From Bolinopsis microptera (lineage: Eukaryota > Ctenophora > Tentaculata > Lobata > Bolinopsidae), in assembly GCF_026151205.1 (NCBI RefSeq), contig NC_087081.1:7497246-7561245 (forward strand): 64,000 nucleotides of DNA, given 5' to 3'. Positions within the stretch are counted from its first letter, which is position 1. Each line of letters begins with the position of its first letter. Positions 11,501 to 24,524 of the stretch are shown here, piece after piece. The notes under the pieces are model-generated. The model ran no database searches, had not been told where the DNA came from, and was given only the letters and a program-made list of their open reading frames with translations. Both the position numbers and the translations under genes were made by a program.

Positions 11501-12120
11501 TACTTGATTATTAAAACAAAAAAGGGAAATGCCCAGGGAATATGTGATAAAATTTAAACCCCCCCCGGGCTAAATGAAATAAATTTGATACACCCCCCCC
11601 TTTCCCCCCTGTTGCCGGGCGCCCAAAAATTTTTTTCTTTTACGACTTGCTTTTGAGTTTTATGATATAACATAAAGGGAAGGGTCATAAATTGTTTTTA
11701 AAATTATGATTTTTTACTCAAAAAATTTTTAAATCCCCATCCCCGAAAAATGTGAAAAACACTTAAACCCCCCGATAAAGGGAAATACTTTTGAAACCTC
11801 CGTCCCCCCTTTTCCCCATGGTGCCTTTTAATTTTTTGTTACGGTTGCTTTTTAAAATTTTTATGATATAACATAATGTGAAGGGTGATAAAACTGAAAT
11901 TTACATCATGTTTTTTTTACTCTTAAAAGGGAAAACTGCCCATGAAAAAATTTTGATAAAACTTTAAAACAGGGCCCCGCGAAAAAGGGTAAAAATTTTG
12001 ATACCCCTCCGTCCTCCGTTCCCAAATGGCGACCTTTAATTTTCTTTCATTTGCTTTTGGGTTTTTTTATGAAATAACAAAAATGGGAAAAGGGTTCCCC
12101 AACAATCGGTTTCTGCCCCG
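8577..12120 (+). repeat. Large tandem triplication, units of about 1.0-1.4 kb
   Basis: Unit A (8577-9744) is clean. Unit B (about 9745-11,141) and unit C (about 11,142-12,120) repeat the same landmarks in order (TAATTATAGT, CTTGGTTATATTATAATTAA, AACCTTGTGG, CCATGGCGACC, GATATAACATAA) but with heavy homopolymer-type corruption. No protein is encoded. Confidence 0.8.
8906..9480 (+). repeat. Nested tandem repeat, about 195-bp period, three copies
   Basis: AACACATTAACACGCCC recurs at about 8970, 9162 and 9365, each time followed by CAGCTAAATGGTAATACATT and a CCATGGC(G/A)ACC block. The same sub-repeats can be followed in the corrupted units B and C. Confidence 0.85.
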
Positions 12121-15100
12121 TGTTTTTAAAAAAGGGAGGGAATAAAAAACACAGTTTATTGGTTAGTTTAAATTGTGAAAAAGTAAGTATTTTTTCGCTC
12201 ATTTTTTATTTTTAAAATTTTTTTAAAACCCCTAATGGGGCGCTTTCGATTTATTTTTTATTGAAAAACCCTTGTTTAAATTTTTTTAAAACATAATCTC
12301 TTTTTCCCATGGCGACAAAAGCAAAAACTTAAAATTTCCCCGTGATGAAAGAGATTATTTCCTTGTAGAATACTTATTTCCCAGGGGCCCACGTGCACAC
12401 CGCGCCCCAAAAACGGTATGGAAAAATTTTCACCTTATGTGATAAAGCCCCCAAAACCCCCAAAAGTGCGTTTTTTGGGGAAAGGGAGGATATTCTTGAT
12501 CGGGGTTGGGGAAACCCTTCCCAACGGCAACCCAAATTAACATGTTTACAACATTTTTTAATATTGATATTAGCATACAATTTAACCCCCCAGCATAGGG
12601 GGCCCCTGTTATGTGACGGGTTAGCGAATTTAGCTGTTATAAATATCAATATCAAAAAACACATGATAAAGAATGTAAGCTCAATAAAATTTAATTAATT
12701 ATATATGCAGGGCTAACGTTCCCTGTATTGCCCCCCCCCCCCACCCCCCCGGGGAAGGGCCCCCCCTGGGGGGCGCATTTCGGTGGGGGGGGGGGGGCGC
12801 ATTCTCGGTGGGGGGGGGGGGGGGGGGCCCCAAAAGGAACCCCCCCTTTTGGGGCCCCCCCTTTTTGGTCCCCACTCCCCCCCAAAAAATTTAACAAATA
12901 AGGTGATTTTAGAAAATACCCCGGAAAAAACTCAAAAAAAGTGTGTTTCAAATCAAAGTGCATTTTGTATATTTTATTTAAAGTCCCCCCCTGCCCCGCA
13001 CAGCGGGGTCGGGGGGGGTTTCGTTACCCCATGATATTGGTCTACTAAACTTTTCTACTTAAAAAATTTAGTCCCCGAAAAAAAAGCCCAATGAAATTTG
13101 GTTTAAAAATTTTTTTAAAGGTCAACTTTTTGGAAAAATTTTTAAGGTTTATATTTCAAAATTTGTGTTTTTAAAGGGAAAGGGAAAGGTTTTTTCCCAA
13201 AAAAAATTCTTTCATTAATTATTTTTTTAATGAAAGGGGTTTTAAACCCAAGGGGAAAAAGGATAAAACACCCGGGGAACGAGTCCCAAAAACCCAGACA
13301 ATATATTCCCCTTGTGGACAGGCAAGTTAAAAAATTTAACTGTATTAATTATGGGTGGTGTAAACAAAATTTTTTAAAATTAATTTAGAGAAAAACCCCC
13401 AAACAGACGTTTTTTACGTTTTTTAGGTTTTTTTATTTTTCCGTTTTTCCCACTGTGGGTTTTTTCCCAGTGATAGAAAAGGGTTTTACATTTATTTTTA
13501 AATAACAATAGTATATGACATGTGTAATTTGGTATGAAACTAAAAAGTAACCAATATTTAATTATATCGAAAAAAAAAACCCCATCTTTTAAAGGAATTG
13601 TCGGGCTTTTTAATTCTTATTTTTGGGAAACCTTTTATCGTGGGGAAAAATTTGGTTAAACCCTTTTAGAAGGGGTACAGTTACCCCTATTTTTTTCCGT
13701 TACCCCTAGAACGAAAAATGGGTTTCGAAAGTAAAATTTCCCAAAAAGGTAAAAATTTTAAAAAAAAAAAAAATTCCCGTTTTCCCCCGGGTTAATTGCG
13801 ATTTTATATTTTTGAAATACTTCATGATAGAAAATACTGAAACCATTTTTTTAACTAGAAAAAATTATGAAGCAACTGTTTCGATTCAGTTTTTTAAACT
13901 TATTTTACTATTAGCTCTAGCTAAACGATACTTAACGCGAAAAAAAATTGAAACGTTCCCTTCCCTTTGCAAGAAGGGGAATTACATTGACCTTTAAACA
14001 GCTTTTTTCTTTTGGGGAACATACCCCAGTAAATCACCCCCGCCCCGTGTTACGTTTAAAGTCTTTTTTTTTAGCTGGAGGGTTTTAACTGAATTTTCAC
14101 TTGTCGTTTTCTTTGGGGATTCTTTTAAAAAACATTTGCCCGATTACTTTAGTCACTTCATAAAAATTTGAAAATTCAAATTTAAATTACTGTACTGGAA
14201 AATAAATTGTATTTTTAAAGTACACAAAATTTAAAAAAGAAACCCAAGGGATCCCAACCCAAGTTTAAATTTAAAGCCTTTTTTTTCAACGCAGTGGTTT
14301 TAGACAAGCCAGGTATAAAGTATTTTAATTAACACAGTTTAACTTTTAATTTTTAATTTTGCGTGAGTACCTGGGCTCTTTCAGTTCTTGCCCCTTTTTC
14401 ATGACGTAAAGCCCGGCAGAATTTTAATTAAACAAACAAAAATTAAACAATTTCCCGGTTTATATTTTGCCCCCCCCCCAAGTTATACTTTAAATTTTAA
14501 TTATGAATTTTTCAGTAAACTTAGTACTGGCACGGGTTTTTGGATATTTATTTAAAAAACGAACGGTTTTCCCATTATAATCAAAATTAAAATTAAAACA
14601 TAAAACCCCAAAAATTCAATTGATGTTTTGGGACTTTTTGCAAGATTAAAAATTTTTGATTTTTCTTTATGGAAAAGGGCTCGTTTTAATTTTTAAAGTT
14701 TATCAGGTGAGGGCTTTACTTTTCCGTCTATACTCAAATAATAGTTAGGATGGGAAAAAGGGGATAACGTACTGAATACATCCCGTCGGGCTAGAATTAA
14801 ATACTGGATCACGTCCCGCGTAGTGTGTCTAGTTTTTTTAAAATCCTGCAATAGGTTTGACTAGCTAGTTTTAAAATACGGATCAGTACTGAAATAGTGC
14901 TGCCCTATTAGTATCAAATACTGGATCAAGTAAGGGAAAATAGTGCTGTAAAAGGCGAACAAAGACCCATCCGTAACGACTACGAAAAACGTACTGTCTA
15001 GCTAGGGTTAATTTTGGGTTTTTTTGGGGATCCCCCTGTAAATTGCATTGGGGCAATTGAGGGTTGTGCAAAAAACCCAATAACTATTTTACAAATGGTG

Positions 15101-17039
15101 CTGTCAATTTTGTCCCCCTTAATCTTTCCCCCTTTTTACACTTAAAATTAATTAATAAAAAAATCAATTAATTCAAACATCTGTCTTACATTTTAGAAAA
15201 TTTTTAAATTTTAACTAGTGAGATTAAAGACGAAATGATGGGGCGATATTGCATGCAAAAAAAGGGAAAGAGAATTGTGAGAAAGTAGGCAGAACTCTGT
15301 GGCCGTATTTCGTCTATTTTTTAAATTCTGCAAGATTTTAATTAAGTTGAAAACCCCTTTATTATTTTCAGCCCCAGGTTTCAGTGTTGAATCTAAAAAC
15401 CCCTAAACCCTTGGCTTTCCCCTCAGTCGGGGAGGGCTGTTCAAACAAAGACAAGTTCAAGTTAATTTGGGAGATCAAGATTTAATATTAAAAGTTGTTT
15501 TTAAATTTGGGTATAATAGGGAAAAATTGCTTTTTAATTTAAAGAAGATTCCTTTTTAAAAGATTTAAAAAATTTTTGGGCCCTAAATTTTTTTTTAAAT
15601 GAATAAGGGGATTCGAATTTTTGTCTTAAATCTTTTTAGTGTTTTCAAAAAAACTGATTTTGTTGGGTCGACGGCGGCGCGGGCCAAAAAACTGGCAACC
15701 GGGATCAGAAATTCGTTTGATCGGGAAAGGTATGTTTTATGATAAAAAACGAAAAACATCAAATTTGGTTAAAAGGGTTATAAGACCAAGGAAAGAATTT
15801 TCTATTTTAAATACTCCCACCCAACTTTAATACAAAAGCAAAAATTTCAAATTTTTTTGTAAAGAACTGTAAAAGGTGAAAAAATTTCCCAAACCCCTTA
15901 AATTTAAATGATAGGTTTTATCGACCTTTTAAATATAGAAATTAAATTAAACAGGGGGTTTTTGCATGTACATACGGGGTTTCGGGGAAGGGGGGAAACC
16001 CCCTTTTTAAATAATTAAAATTTTTCAGTTATCTGGGGTAGTTTGACAAAAAAGTTTTTTGGGGTCTGGAATTATATTTGTACTTTAAAAATTTTTATTT
16101 TCCCGGGTTAATATTTAATGTTATTTTCATTTTTTGGTTTTTGAAAATGATCGTGGAATGAAAAAAACTTAACTTTAACTGTTGTGCATTTTGATAACGG
16201 TGTTTGGGGCAAATGGCTAATTTATTTGGACTATTGAGTTATTGTGGGATGAAGGTATTAGAATTTTTTGTTCTGCTTAAAAGACCGCTTAAAATTTCCC
16301 CCGGGCCTTTTTATTGAATCCCAAATAATGAAGAACCTTTCGATATAGCAAATTTAAACCAGATTAGTTATATCAAATCTGCCCAGTATTGGTGTCCCAG
16401 GGGCAAAATTTTGCGAAATGATAAAAATGGTCGGGGGAACGGGGCGATTTTAGTCAATTTTGCGCTAGTTGGGGCGCCCCGTCTTCGTTTCTCCCCCGCC
16501 CCAAAATTTTCGAAAAGAAACCCGGGGCGCTCTTCGAAGAAATTAGACGAGAAAACTCCGTAAAATTTGGGCCCAAAATAGTATAAAAAAGCTCCCTTGG
16601 GCATGCAGATTTCCCAAAGCCCTCAGTACTCATTGGTTAGGCACCCCCAACTTGCATTTCATTTTAAAACCTTTTTACTGCACTGCAAGCCAAAATGCGA
16701 GGATTTTTTAAGGGACGCCCCGAAATTTTGGCGGTCCGAAAATTGGCAAAAATTGGGGGGAAAAACCGTCCCCTTTCGTACGTTATAAAAATGTTTTGGT
16801 TAAAGGGGGGAAAAAGGATTACAATTACAATTTGCTCTAAAAAGACCCCTCTCGCTTGAGTAGGGGGCCCCGGCCGGGAGGGGGAAAAGAGGGCTCAACC
16901 CAGGGCCCACAATGGACCAAAAATTCGGGGTGCCAGATTTTCTCATATTTCTGATCCCGCGGGGGAGTGTCAGTTTTTTTAAGTCAGCCCGGGGGAATTG
17001 GGATTGAAATATGGGAAAAACCCAATATTTTTCATTTTG
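12121..17039. other. No readable gene (degraded block)
   Basis: Only low-complexity G/C runs (12,730-12,890) and a TIR-element remnant (16,715-16,800) can be made out. Confidence 0.5.
16715..16800. mobile_element. Degraded remnant of the 6803-7394 TIR element
   Basis: CGAAATTTTGGCGGTCCGAA and TTTCGTACGTTATAAAAATG match the right end of the intact element. Intervening bases are corrupted. Confidence 0.75.
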
Positions 17040-17830
17040 AGATTTTTTGTAGAGAGTTTAAATAACCTTTTTTAAATAAAAGCCCCCCTTTTTAAAAAAT
17101 TTTTTGCTTGTTTTGTTTTTTGAAAATCATTCAGTTGTCATTGGGCGGATATTAAAAGGGGCGGGACATATTTTTTTAAATTTTCCTAAATAACCAGCAG
17201 ATTGTTATGCAGTTACCTTGTACTTTTTTGGGCTTTTGAAATTTGGGAAATTTAGATTTATTTTTATTGGATTAGATTTTGTAGGGGTAATTTACCTTTT
17301 TTGTTCATGAAACCCTTTTTAAAAAAATTTTGCTTGTTTCTTTTTTTCTGTTGCAACCCTTGGTTGATCATTGGGCGGATGACCCGGGGGCCCGGGTAAT
17401 TTTAATTTTAAATTTTCAAAAACCCAGCGACTTGTTCCCATTACCTTCTACACTTTGTCATTTCCCAATTGGATTTAAAGATTTATTTTCTCATTGGATT
17501 ATTTTTTTGTAGGGACCCAAATATACCTTTTTTGGGATCATGCATCCATTTTAAAAATTTTGGGGTTTTTTTTGGCCCTTTTTGCAACCCATTGGGTTTG
17601 ATATTCGGGGAATCCCAAAAAGGGGCCCGGAAATTTTTTTAATTTTAAAATTTCTCAATAACCAGCAAAATTGTTCCCTGCATTTTCCCTTTGCAAAATT
17701 TTGTCTTTTGCAATTGGATTTTGGATTTTTTTTCTCTTTTGGGATTAGATTTTTGTGGGGAAAGCTAATATCCTTCTTGATCGGGCACCCCTTTCCCAAA
17801 GGGGGAAAGTTCCCTTGGGCCACCCCTTTT
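17040..17830 (+). repeat. Satellite-like tandem repeat, about 230-245 bp period (cluster 1)
   Basis: The landmark TTGGGCGGAT and downstream words AACCAGC, TTGTTC and ATTGGATT recur near 17,141, 17,371 and about 17,605. More copies lie at 19,310-19,790. Copies are blurred by base errors. Confidence 0.7.
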
Positions 17831-17879
17831 TTTTAAAAAAAACATAAAGATTTAAAACAAACTCCAAAATGAAAACAAG

Positions 17880-18790
17880 TAGTCTTATTTGCTGATGATA
17901 CAAACATTTTTTGGTAGTTCCCCAAAACTAACCCCGGGCCTACAATAAGAAATGGGCCCTGGGATACCCAGAGTAACATTGGTTTAATTTAAATTACATT
18001 TAAACCCCCAAAGGGAAAAGTTGCTATATAAAATTTAAAATACGGGCTAAAAAAAAAACTTGTGAAAATCTTTAAAATTTTAAAAAATAACTTTACCCCC
18101 AAGGGCCCTTTCCCTTCTAAAGGTGCGGGAAAACGAAAAACCTGGGGAAATTTGGGTCGACGAAGGAAAAACTTTCAACCCCTAAGAAAACAAAGTTAGA
18201 AAACCTCGCCTTTTATTCTGGGAGGCTATACTGTTTTAAGGATAAAATTCCTTTTAAACCAAAGGCCCTGTACCACAAAGTTTAAAATTCACCTATTTAT
18301 GGCTTTCCCCTTTGGGGGAGGGAAAGTAATAATAAACTTAAAACCAAACTATTTGTACCCCCAAAAAGGGGTTTTTCGATCATTTTGGGTGAAAAAACCA
18401 TCCCTTTGAAAAATTTTAAAACATGGTAGGACAAAACCCATCAGTAAACAAAAAATTTTACTAGCAAATTCTTTGAAGGAGCACCCAACCCAAATTTTTC
18501 CCCGTCAATCACTCAGGGACATTCCCAAAATTTTTATAGGTATCACTGTGCAATGAACTTTTTAAAGTTTTTTAAGTATGAACCCAATTGCCTTTTAAAT
18601 TTTTTCTTTTTGGCCCTAAAAAGCCCCGGGCAAAAAAAAACCTTTTAAATAAACAACCATCCCCTCAAACAGTTTCGTTTAAAAATCTGGGTTCCCTTGG
18701 AATTAAATTCCGTCAGATGTTGGAACTGAAGACCTTAAAATCATTTCATGGTGTTTAAAACCCAAAGGAAAAAAATTTCTTTTTGGGTTT
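17880..18790 (+). pseudogene. Non-LTR reverse transcriptase remnant
   Basis: In the corrupted block, GTAGTCTTATTTGCTGATGA and onward reads VVLFADDTNIF, the catalytic palm motif of CR1/Jockey-like elements. Further on, frames consistent with NKLSLN, LYH..IHP..YG and PSDVGTEDLK appear in the expected order (about 17,985, 18,265 and 18,715). The frame shifts many times, which may reflect sequence quality as much as decay. It is separated from the satellite clusters on both sides. Confidence 0.65.
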
Positions 18791-19309
18791 GGGGGTTAAG
18801 GGGCCCAAGGGAAATCCCTTTGGGGCCCTTTTTGGAAAAATTTTCCCTAAAAACTCGGGCAGTTTGAAAAATATTTTTGAAAAAGTAAAATTCTTGCCCT
18901 GAATGAATATTAAAATCAAGAAGTGATGCATGTTCCGTTACTAAAATTTTTTAAATGAGCTCAATCACTAAATCACTTAACAGTTTAATCTTCAAAGGGG
19001 TTTTTGTACAGTCTGGGTTTTGTTTTTAAGTACTGTTGTTTAGTTTTAAAACAGGAGTGACGGGGATCTTTTTTATAACTTCGTTTTACAATTTGCCCAA
19101 AATAAAAACACTCCCATGGGGAAAAAAAAGGGTTTCCTTTGTAACCCTCCACGAAAGGCCCTAAGTCCTCCCCCCATCAGTCCCCTGTCGATCAGCTAAC
19201 AGAAATAGCCCTAACATAACGATCAAGCCAAAAAATTTAGGTTCTATAATGATTTAATATTTTTGAATAAAGAGTTTTGAATAAAATATTTGTTTTATTT
19301 GAAAATTTG
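18791..19309. other. No readable gene (degraded block)
   Basis: No recognisable motif or repeat was found between the RT remnant and the second satellite cluster. Confidence 0.4.
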
Positions 19310-19790
19310 TTTTATTCTGAAAAAATTTTTGGCTTTTTCCCTTTTTTTGGGTTGCAATCATTCAGTTGATAAATTGGGGGGAAATTTTTAAAGGGCGGAA
19401 AATTTTTTAAAATTTTAAAATTTTCCCAATAACCAGCAGATTGTTCCTGCAGTTCCCGGGGGCTACATTTTTGGGTCTTTTGCAATTGGCCTTTAGATTT
19501 ATTTTCTCTTTGGTTAGTTTTTTGGGTGGGGAGCTAAAATACCTTTTTTTATCAGGGCCCCCCAATTAACAAATTTTTGTTTTGGTTTCTTTTTTCCGGG
19601 TTGCAATCTTTCCCAGTTGATCTTGGGCGGATGTTTAAAAAGGGCCCGGGAATTTTTTTAATTTTAAATTTGAAAAACCAAAAATTTTTACCAGTTCCCT
19701 TAAATTCCACTTTTGCATTTGAAATAGTACATTTTTTAAAAATGAAATTTTGGGTTATATTTGTTCGATCTGTTTTTTTTTTCATTTGAT
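19310..19790 (+). repeat. Satellite-like tandem repeat (cluster 2)
   Basis: Two further copies of the 17,040-17,830 unit, with ATAACCAGCAGATTGTTCCTG and CTTGGGCGGATGTTTAAAA as the clearest matches. Confidence 0.65.
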
Positions 19791-20257
19791 TTTCACTTGC
19801 ACTTTACGCCAAAAATTTTCCTCAAATAATTTTTTCTTGTTTTAAAAACAGTTATTGTTTAACTTTTTTAAAAAACCAATTACTCGGTTTATTGTGTTTC
19901 ATTTTAAACTTTTTCGATCCAAATTTTGGTGAGTTTTGTTTTTTAATTTGGTTCCCCGCCCCACTTTATCGTTTTAAATTTTCAGCCCACTAATATTTGT
20001 TTTTCTTTAAAATTTCCCCTCTTTTTTTTTAACTTTTTGACCATATTTTTTTTTATATTTTTTATAGAAAATTTTTACAGCCACTATATCTTGAAAAACA
20101 CTTTTCATAAAAACCTCCCCCAGTATTGCTGTTTTGGGGTTACCCAAAGGAGTGAAACTAAATATGTAAAGGGCCCCTTAAAAAGGGATCCTGTTGCAAA
20201 AAAATATATACATCGAATACAAAACTATCTGCACACTAAAGTTAACTCGCTACATTT

Positions 20258-20930
20258 TTAAACTCTCGGATTATTCCAAAATTGCGCGAAAACCCACAGT
20301 TTTGCCCTCAAACAGTAAAACCCAGCCCTGTTTAAATTGACAGGGTAGGTCGAACTAGTTTCCCGTTGTGTAGTTTTGAGAACTTTTTTTTTAGATTTTT
20401 GGGGCCCATCTATTGGGACGTCCGTAAAAATTGCAAAATTTTTCAACCACCCCCGGGGAGCCCCCCCCCCTGCCCGGGTGGGGTCCAAATTTTCAAACCC
20501 CCCCCCCCCGGACGTCCGGATTTCCATATTTTAAAAGAGTAAAAAAAAAACCAACTCAAATTCTTTGGGTTAAAAAAAAGTTTTAGCCCACTTGAAAGAA
20601 AAATAATCTTTTAGTGTAACAATTTTAGCACAGTTTCTTTAAGGTACAAAATTTTAAAGGGCAGAAAGCGAAAAATGGAGTTTTTTGTCTGGCTTCATAA
20701 AGCTGTTTTTGGGGAAAAACGACTTCCCTCGTTCAAAAAAAGGGGATCAAAACCTTATGGTAATTAGTGTCAAAGGGGTTGAAAAAAAATGCACTTTTCT
20801 TTAATTTCTGAAAATTTTCCCGGGGACTTTCCGGGATTTCGGGAAACCACCCCCTTTCCCACGGCCCGGATTTGTCCAAAATTTCCCAAAACCCCCCTCC
20901 CCCCCCCTTTTTGCGGACGTCCAAAAGTAG
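20258..20930. repeat. Pair of diverged direct repeats about 400 bp apart
   Basis: Both 20,400-20,527 and 20,810-20,925 run from an A/T-rich stretch through C-rich blocks to GGACGTCC. On the minus strand both give similar Gly-rich readings (EIRTSGGGGF and DVRKKGGGGGF). The block is too corrupted to judge any coding content. Confidence 0.5.
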
Positions 20931-22309
20931 ACCCCCCTTAATATTTTTTTTGATGCGAATAGCTGACAGCAGCTAAAAATTGTACATTTGACTCAGCCCT
21001 TTCTGGCTTTCATATCTTAAGTTGAAAATTTTATTTTTGCCCCAAAACCCTTTCTTTTGTTCTGAAAAAAGAAAGATTTGCCAGGGATACGCTTTTTTTT
21101 TATGTCCCCATCGCTGCAAAATTTTAGACTTTAGAGCCAAGGTCCAAAGGAAGTTTAGCTGATTTTCGGGGCTCTTTCCCTAGACGTTTTGGGAGCCCCC
21201 CTTTTTTGACAATTTTTACCCGGGCCAAAAATTGGTGGGACTTTTTATTTATTCTCCACAAAAAAAAATTTCCCCCGGGTTATTTTTTTTTAGAAATGAC
21301 TAAAATGTAAACTATTGCATTGGAAAGCTTTCCAAGGCATTTTTTTCCCTATTGCCCTAGGGTTGATTTTTTCGCCAAAAATTAAAAGGGACCTTTCAAA
21401 ACCCTTTTTGCCCACCCCAAAATTCACTCGTTGCCCCCAACACAGGAGATTTCTTTAGGGGGGGCCTATTTTTCCCTGACAGCGGTTAACCTTTTCGTCC
21501 ACCACAACACTAACTCACAAGTAATGATGAAATCCTTTCCAACTAATGCTCACTAAATTTAAACCTCAGCGCTTTTGTTACACAGAGGGGGCCCCATTTA
21601 CTCCCCCTTATTTTTCCCTTTTTAATTTTTTTAAATTTTAACACAAGCGAATGGCTGGGCGGGATCCCCTTGATTTTTCAGTCCCTCTTTATTACATAAT
21701 TTTTCAATTTTAAAGAATGTTAAATTCGTTTCAAAACAAAAAAAAAATGGTTAAAAAATTTGCAAGATGAAACATTTGTTTAACTTCAGGGACGGACCCC
21801 AGTGATCACTAATTTTTATTTCGAGATCTAGAGGACCTAAAAAATAGCACCCCCGTATTTCCCCGCCAAACAGTATCGAAAAAGTTAAACTAGAAGTTTT
21901 TGACGGTTTTAAAGCTTTTTAAATGTCTCCCAATTTGGGACTTTCTGAAAAATAAAGGAAAAAATCGTAATTTTTTTAAAACAATATTTTGGCCACCCGG
22001 GCCGCGCTTTAAATTGACTTGTGTAGCCCCTTTTAAAAATTTTTTAAAAGTTTTAAAAAAGGCCCCATTTCTTAGGACCCGATTTTCCTTTAAAGGGTTA
22101 TTTGTTCGATTTCAGAGTTATCTTTTAAAATTTTATTTCAGTTAAAAAAAAAATCTGAAAAAAGGAAAATTTATCTTAAACCTCGCGGCTTTTCCTAATA
22201 GGGAAGAAGAGCCCTGCCCAAATTTTTTTATTTGGTTACCGTCGGGGAAAGAATTTAACCCCAACAAATTTTTTTAAATTTAGTTGTTTACCCTTAAAAA
22301 TCTGTTTTC
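20931..22309. other. No readable gene (degraded block)
   Basis: No motif recognised. Confidence 0.35.
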
Positions 22310-23400
22310 AGGTAGGTGATAAAGTGACGTTTGCAGAGCGGCGTCATTAAAAAAAAACCCTTTATTTTTTGAACCCTGAGACCGGCAAATTTTCCCAATT
22401 AAACGGCGTAAAGGCCCAAAAGTTTTAGAAAGGGAGGGCTCCTGCAGAGATAAATTCACGGACGCTAATTTTTCCCTTGAATTATAGTATGATAACCGAC
22501 AGAGTAATTTTGTATTATTGTTTAAAGGGGTTTGTAAATTTAAATTTAAATCAAGTCGGAGGTTTTGTGATTTTAAAGTAAATGCCCTTGAAAAATGATT
22601 AAAATTTTGATGTCTCTAAATGACTTAGGAAACAGTTTTAAATAAAAATAAATAGTTGAATAAGGATCGACATAATACGTATAAATATCCCAAAAAATGA
22701 AATGGTTTGTGTTTTGGGAATTATTTTAAAACAAAAATAAGTGTGCAGATGATAGTTTAGCAATTAATATTGTCCCCAGACCCCCCGTTTCTCCCTTCCA
22801 GCTCCTGCCCGTAGTCGGGATTAAAAGGGAAACTTTTTAAACTTTTTCCCCTTTTCGGGTGACTTTTGGCAGAGCGGCGCCCCTATTAAATATCAAAACC
22901 TTAGGTTTGAACCCTGAGACCGGCTTTTTCCCCAAGTTTTAGGGCAGATGAAGACACAATTTTTTTGGGTAAGGGGGGCTCCTCCCAGAGATCAATTCAG
23001 GACGCAAATGTTCCTTTTGAATTATATATGAAAAACCGACAGAGTAATTTTTGTATTTTTTAAAAATAGTTTTTGGGTTGAAGAAAGTTTTTTAAACAAG
23101 TCGGAGGCTTTGTGATGTATAAGTTAATGTTTTTGAAAAAAGTTTCAAATTTCGGGGAAGGTCTTAATAGATTTTTGAAGACAGATTCAATAGAAAAAAA
23201 ATTTTTGAATAACGTACCCAAACAAAACCCAACGAAAAACCAAAATCCTCAAAAAAAGAAATGGTTTTGTGTGTTGTAATTATTTTTAAGCAAAGTTAAA
23301 GAAAAAGTGTGCAAAAGATACTATAATAGAAAATAATATTGTCCAGACCCCCCCAGATCTCCCTTCAGCCCCCTGTCTAGTGGGGATTAAAAGGAAAAAC
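22310..23400 (+). repeat. Tandem duplication, about 545-bp unit, two copies
   Basis: GCAGAGCGGCG, GAACCCTGAGACCGGC, GAGAT(A/C)AATTCA, AACCGACAGAGTAATTTT and AAGTCGGAGG follow in order at about 22,330-22,560 and again at about 22,870-23,110. Each copy closes with CCAGACCCCCC. Confidence 0.75.
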
Positions 23401-24453
23401 TTACCCCTTTTTCATTCCTGACCCTGATGTTGAAACGTAGCTGGACTTGAAATTTTTCTCGTTCCCCCGTTCAATTTCATTTGAACAGCCAGGAGCTTTT
23501 AAAACAAAATTTGGGTTCCCTGTTTAAAACCCGGGGAATTTATTTTCATGTAAAATTTTCTCTAAAAGTTTTAACCCATAATAAAAAATCAAGAAAAAAA
23601 AAAAATTTTTGTTGTGCAGCGGGAAATTGAAGGGTCGGTTTCGCTTGCTCGCCGGGGCCCCCCAAAAAAAATTTTGGGGGCTACGTCCTGTAGTGGATAC
23701 TAAAAAAAAAGGGTTTCCCATAAAAAAAAATTGCACAAATAAAAATTCGGTTCGGGATACTAGCCAAAATGACTTTTTTAAAAATTTGAAAAAACCCCTA
23801 GTTTTTAATTTTCTTTTTTTAAACCTTTTTTCAAACTCTAGAATGGGACTGAGGAGTGTTATATTTGCCCTAGTAAAAAATTTCTAATAAGTAATGGGCA
23901 CAGACATTTTCTACCCCAAAGGGGGGAGCAAAACTAAAATTAAGGGGAAAAAATTATCGGGACTTTTTTTTTCAGGGACCTTAAAACCACGAAAATTTTT
24001 TTTACGGACATAATTTTCACGCTGGGGCCCTTCAGTGTGAAATAATTTTCCGTGATAATTATGCCCAAATAAGGTAGAAAACCATGTTTGCCCTTGTTTT
24101 TAGGTTCCGTCTAGCACCCAGTTCTTGTTGTTTACCCTGATCGGGGGGGGGGGGGGGGGGGGGGGGGGGGCCAATGACTACTTTTGGGGGCCCTTTGGGG
24201 GTTTTCGGGCAACGATTTTTTCCCCCAAATCCCCAGAATTTTTTGTCCCCCAAAAATCTCCCTTAGTCCCCTTTAGATGATTTTTAGTCCCCAAAAAATC
24301 TCCCTTAGCCCCCTTTAGATTTTCCCCCACTCTTAACTTTGGCAAAACATCTATCGTACGTTTTTAAAAAATAACTTGAAAAAGAGTTTACCTCTAGTTT
24401 CCCCTGATTTTTTTTGTCCCCATTATCCCCAAAAGCTCCATTGGTAGCAATTT

Positions 24454-24524
<71 letters not shown>

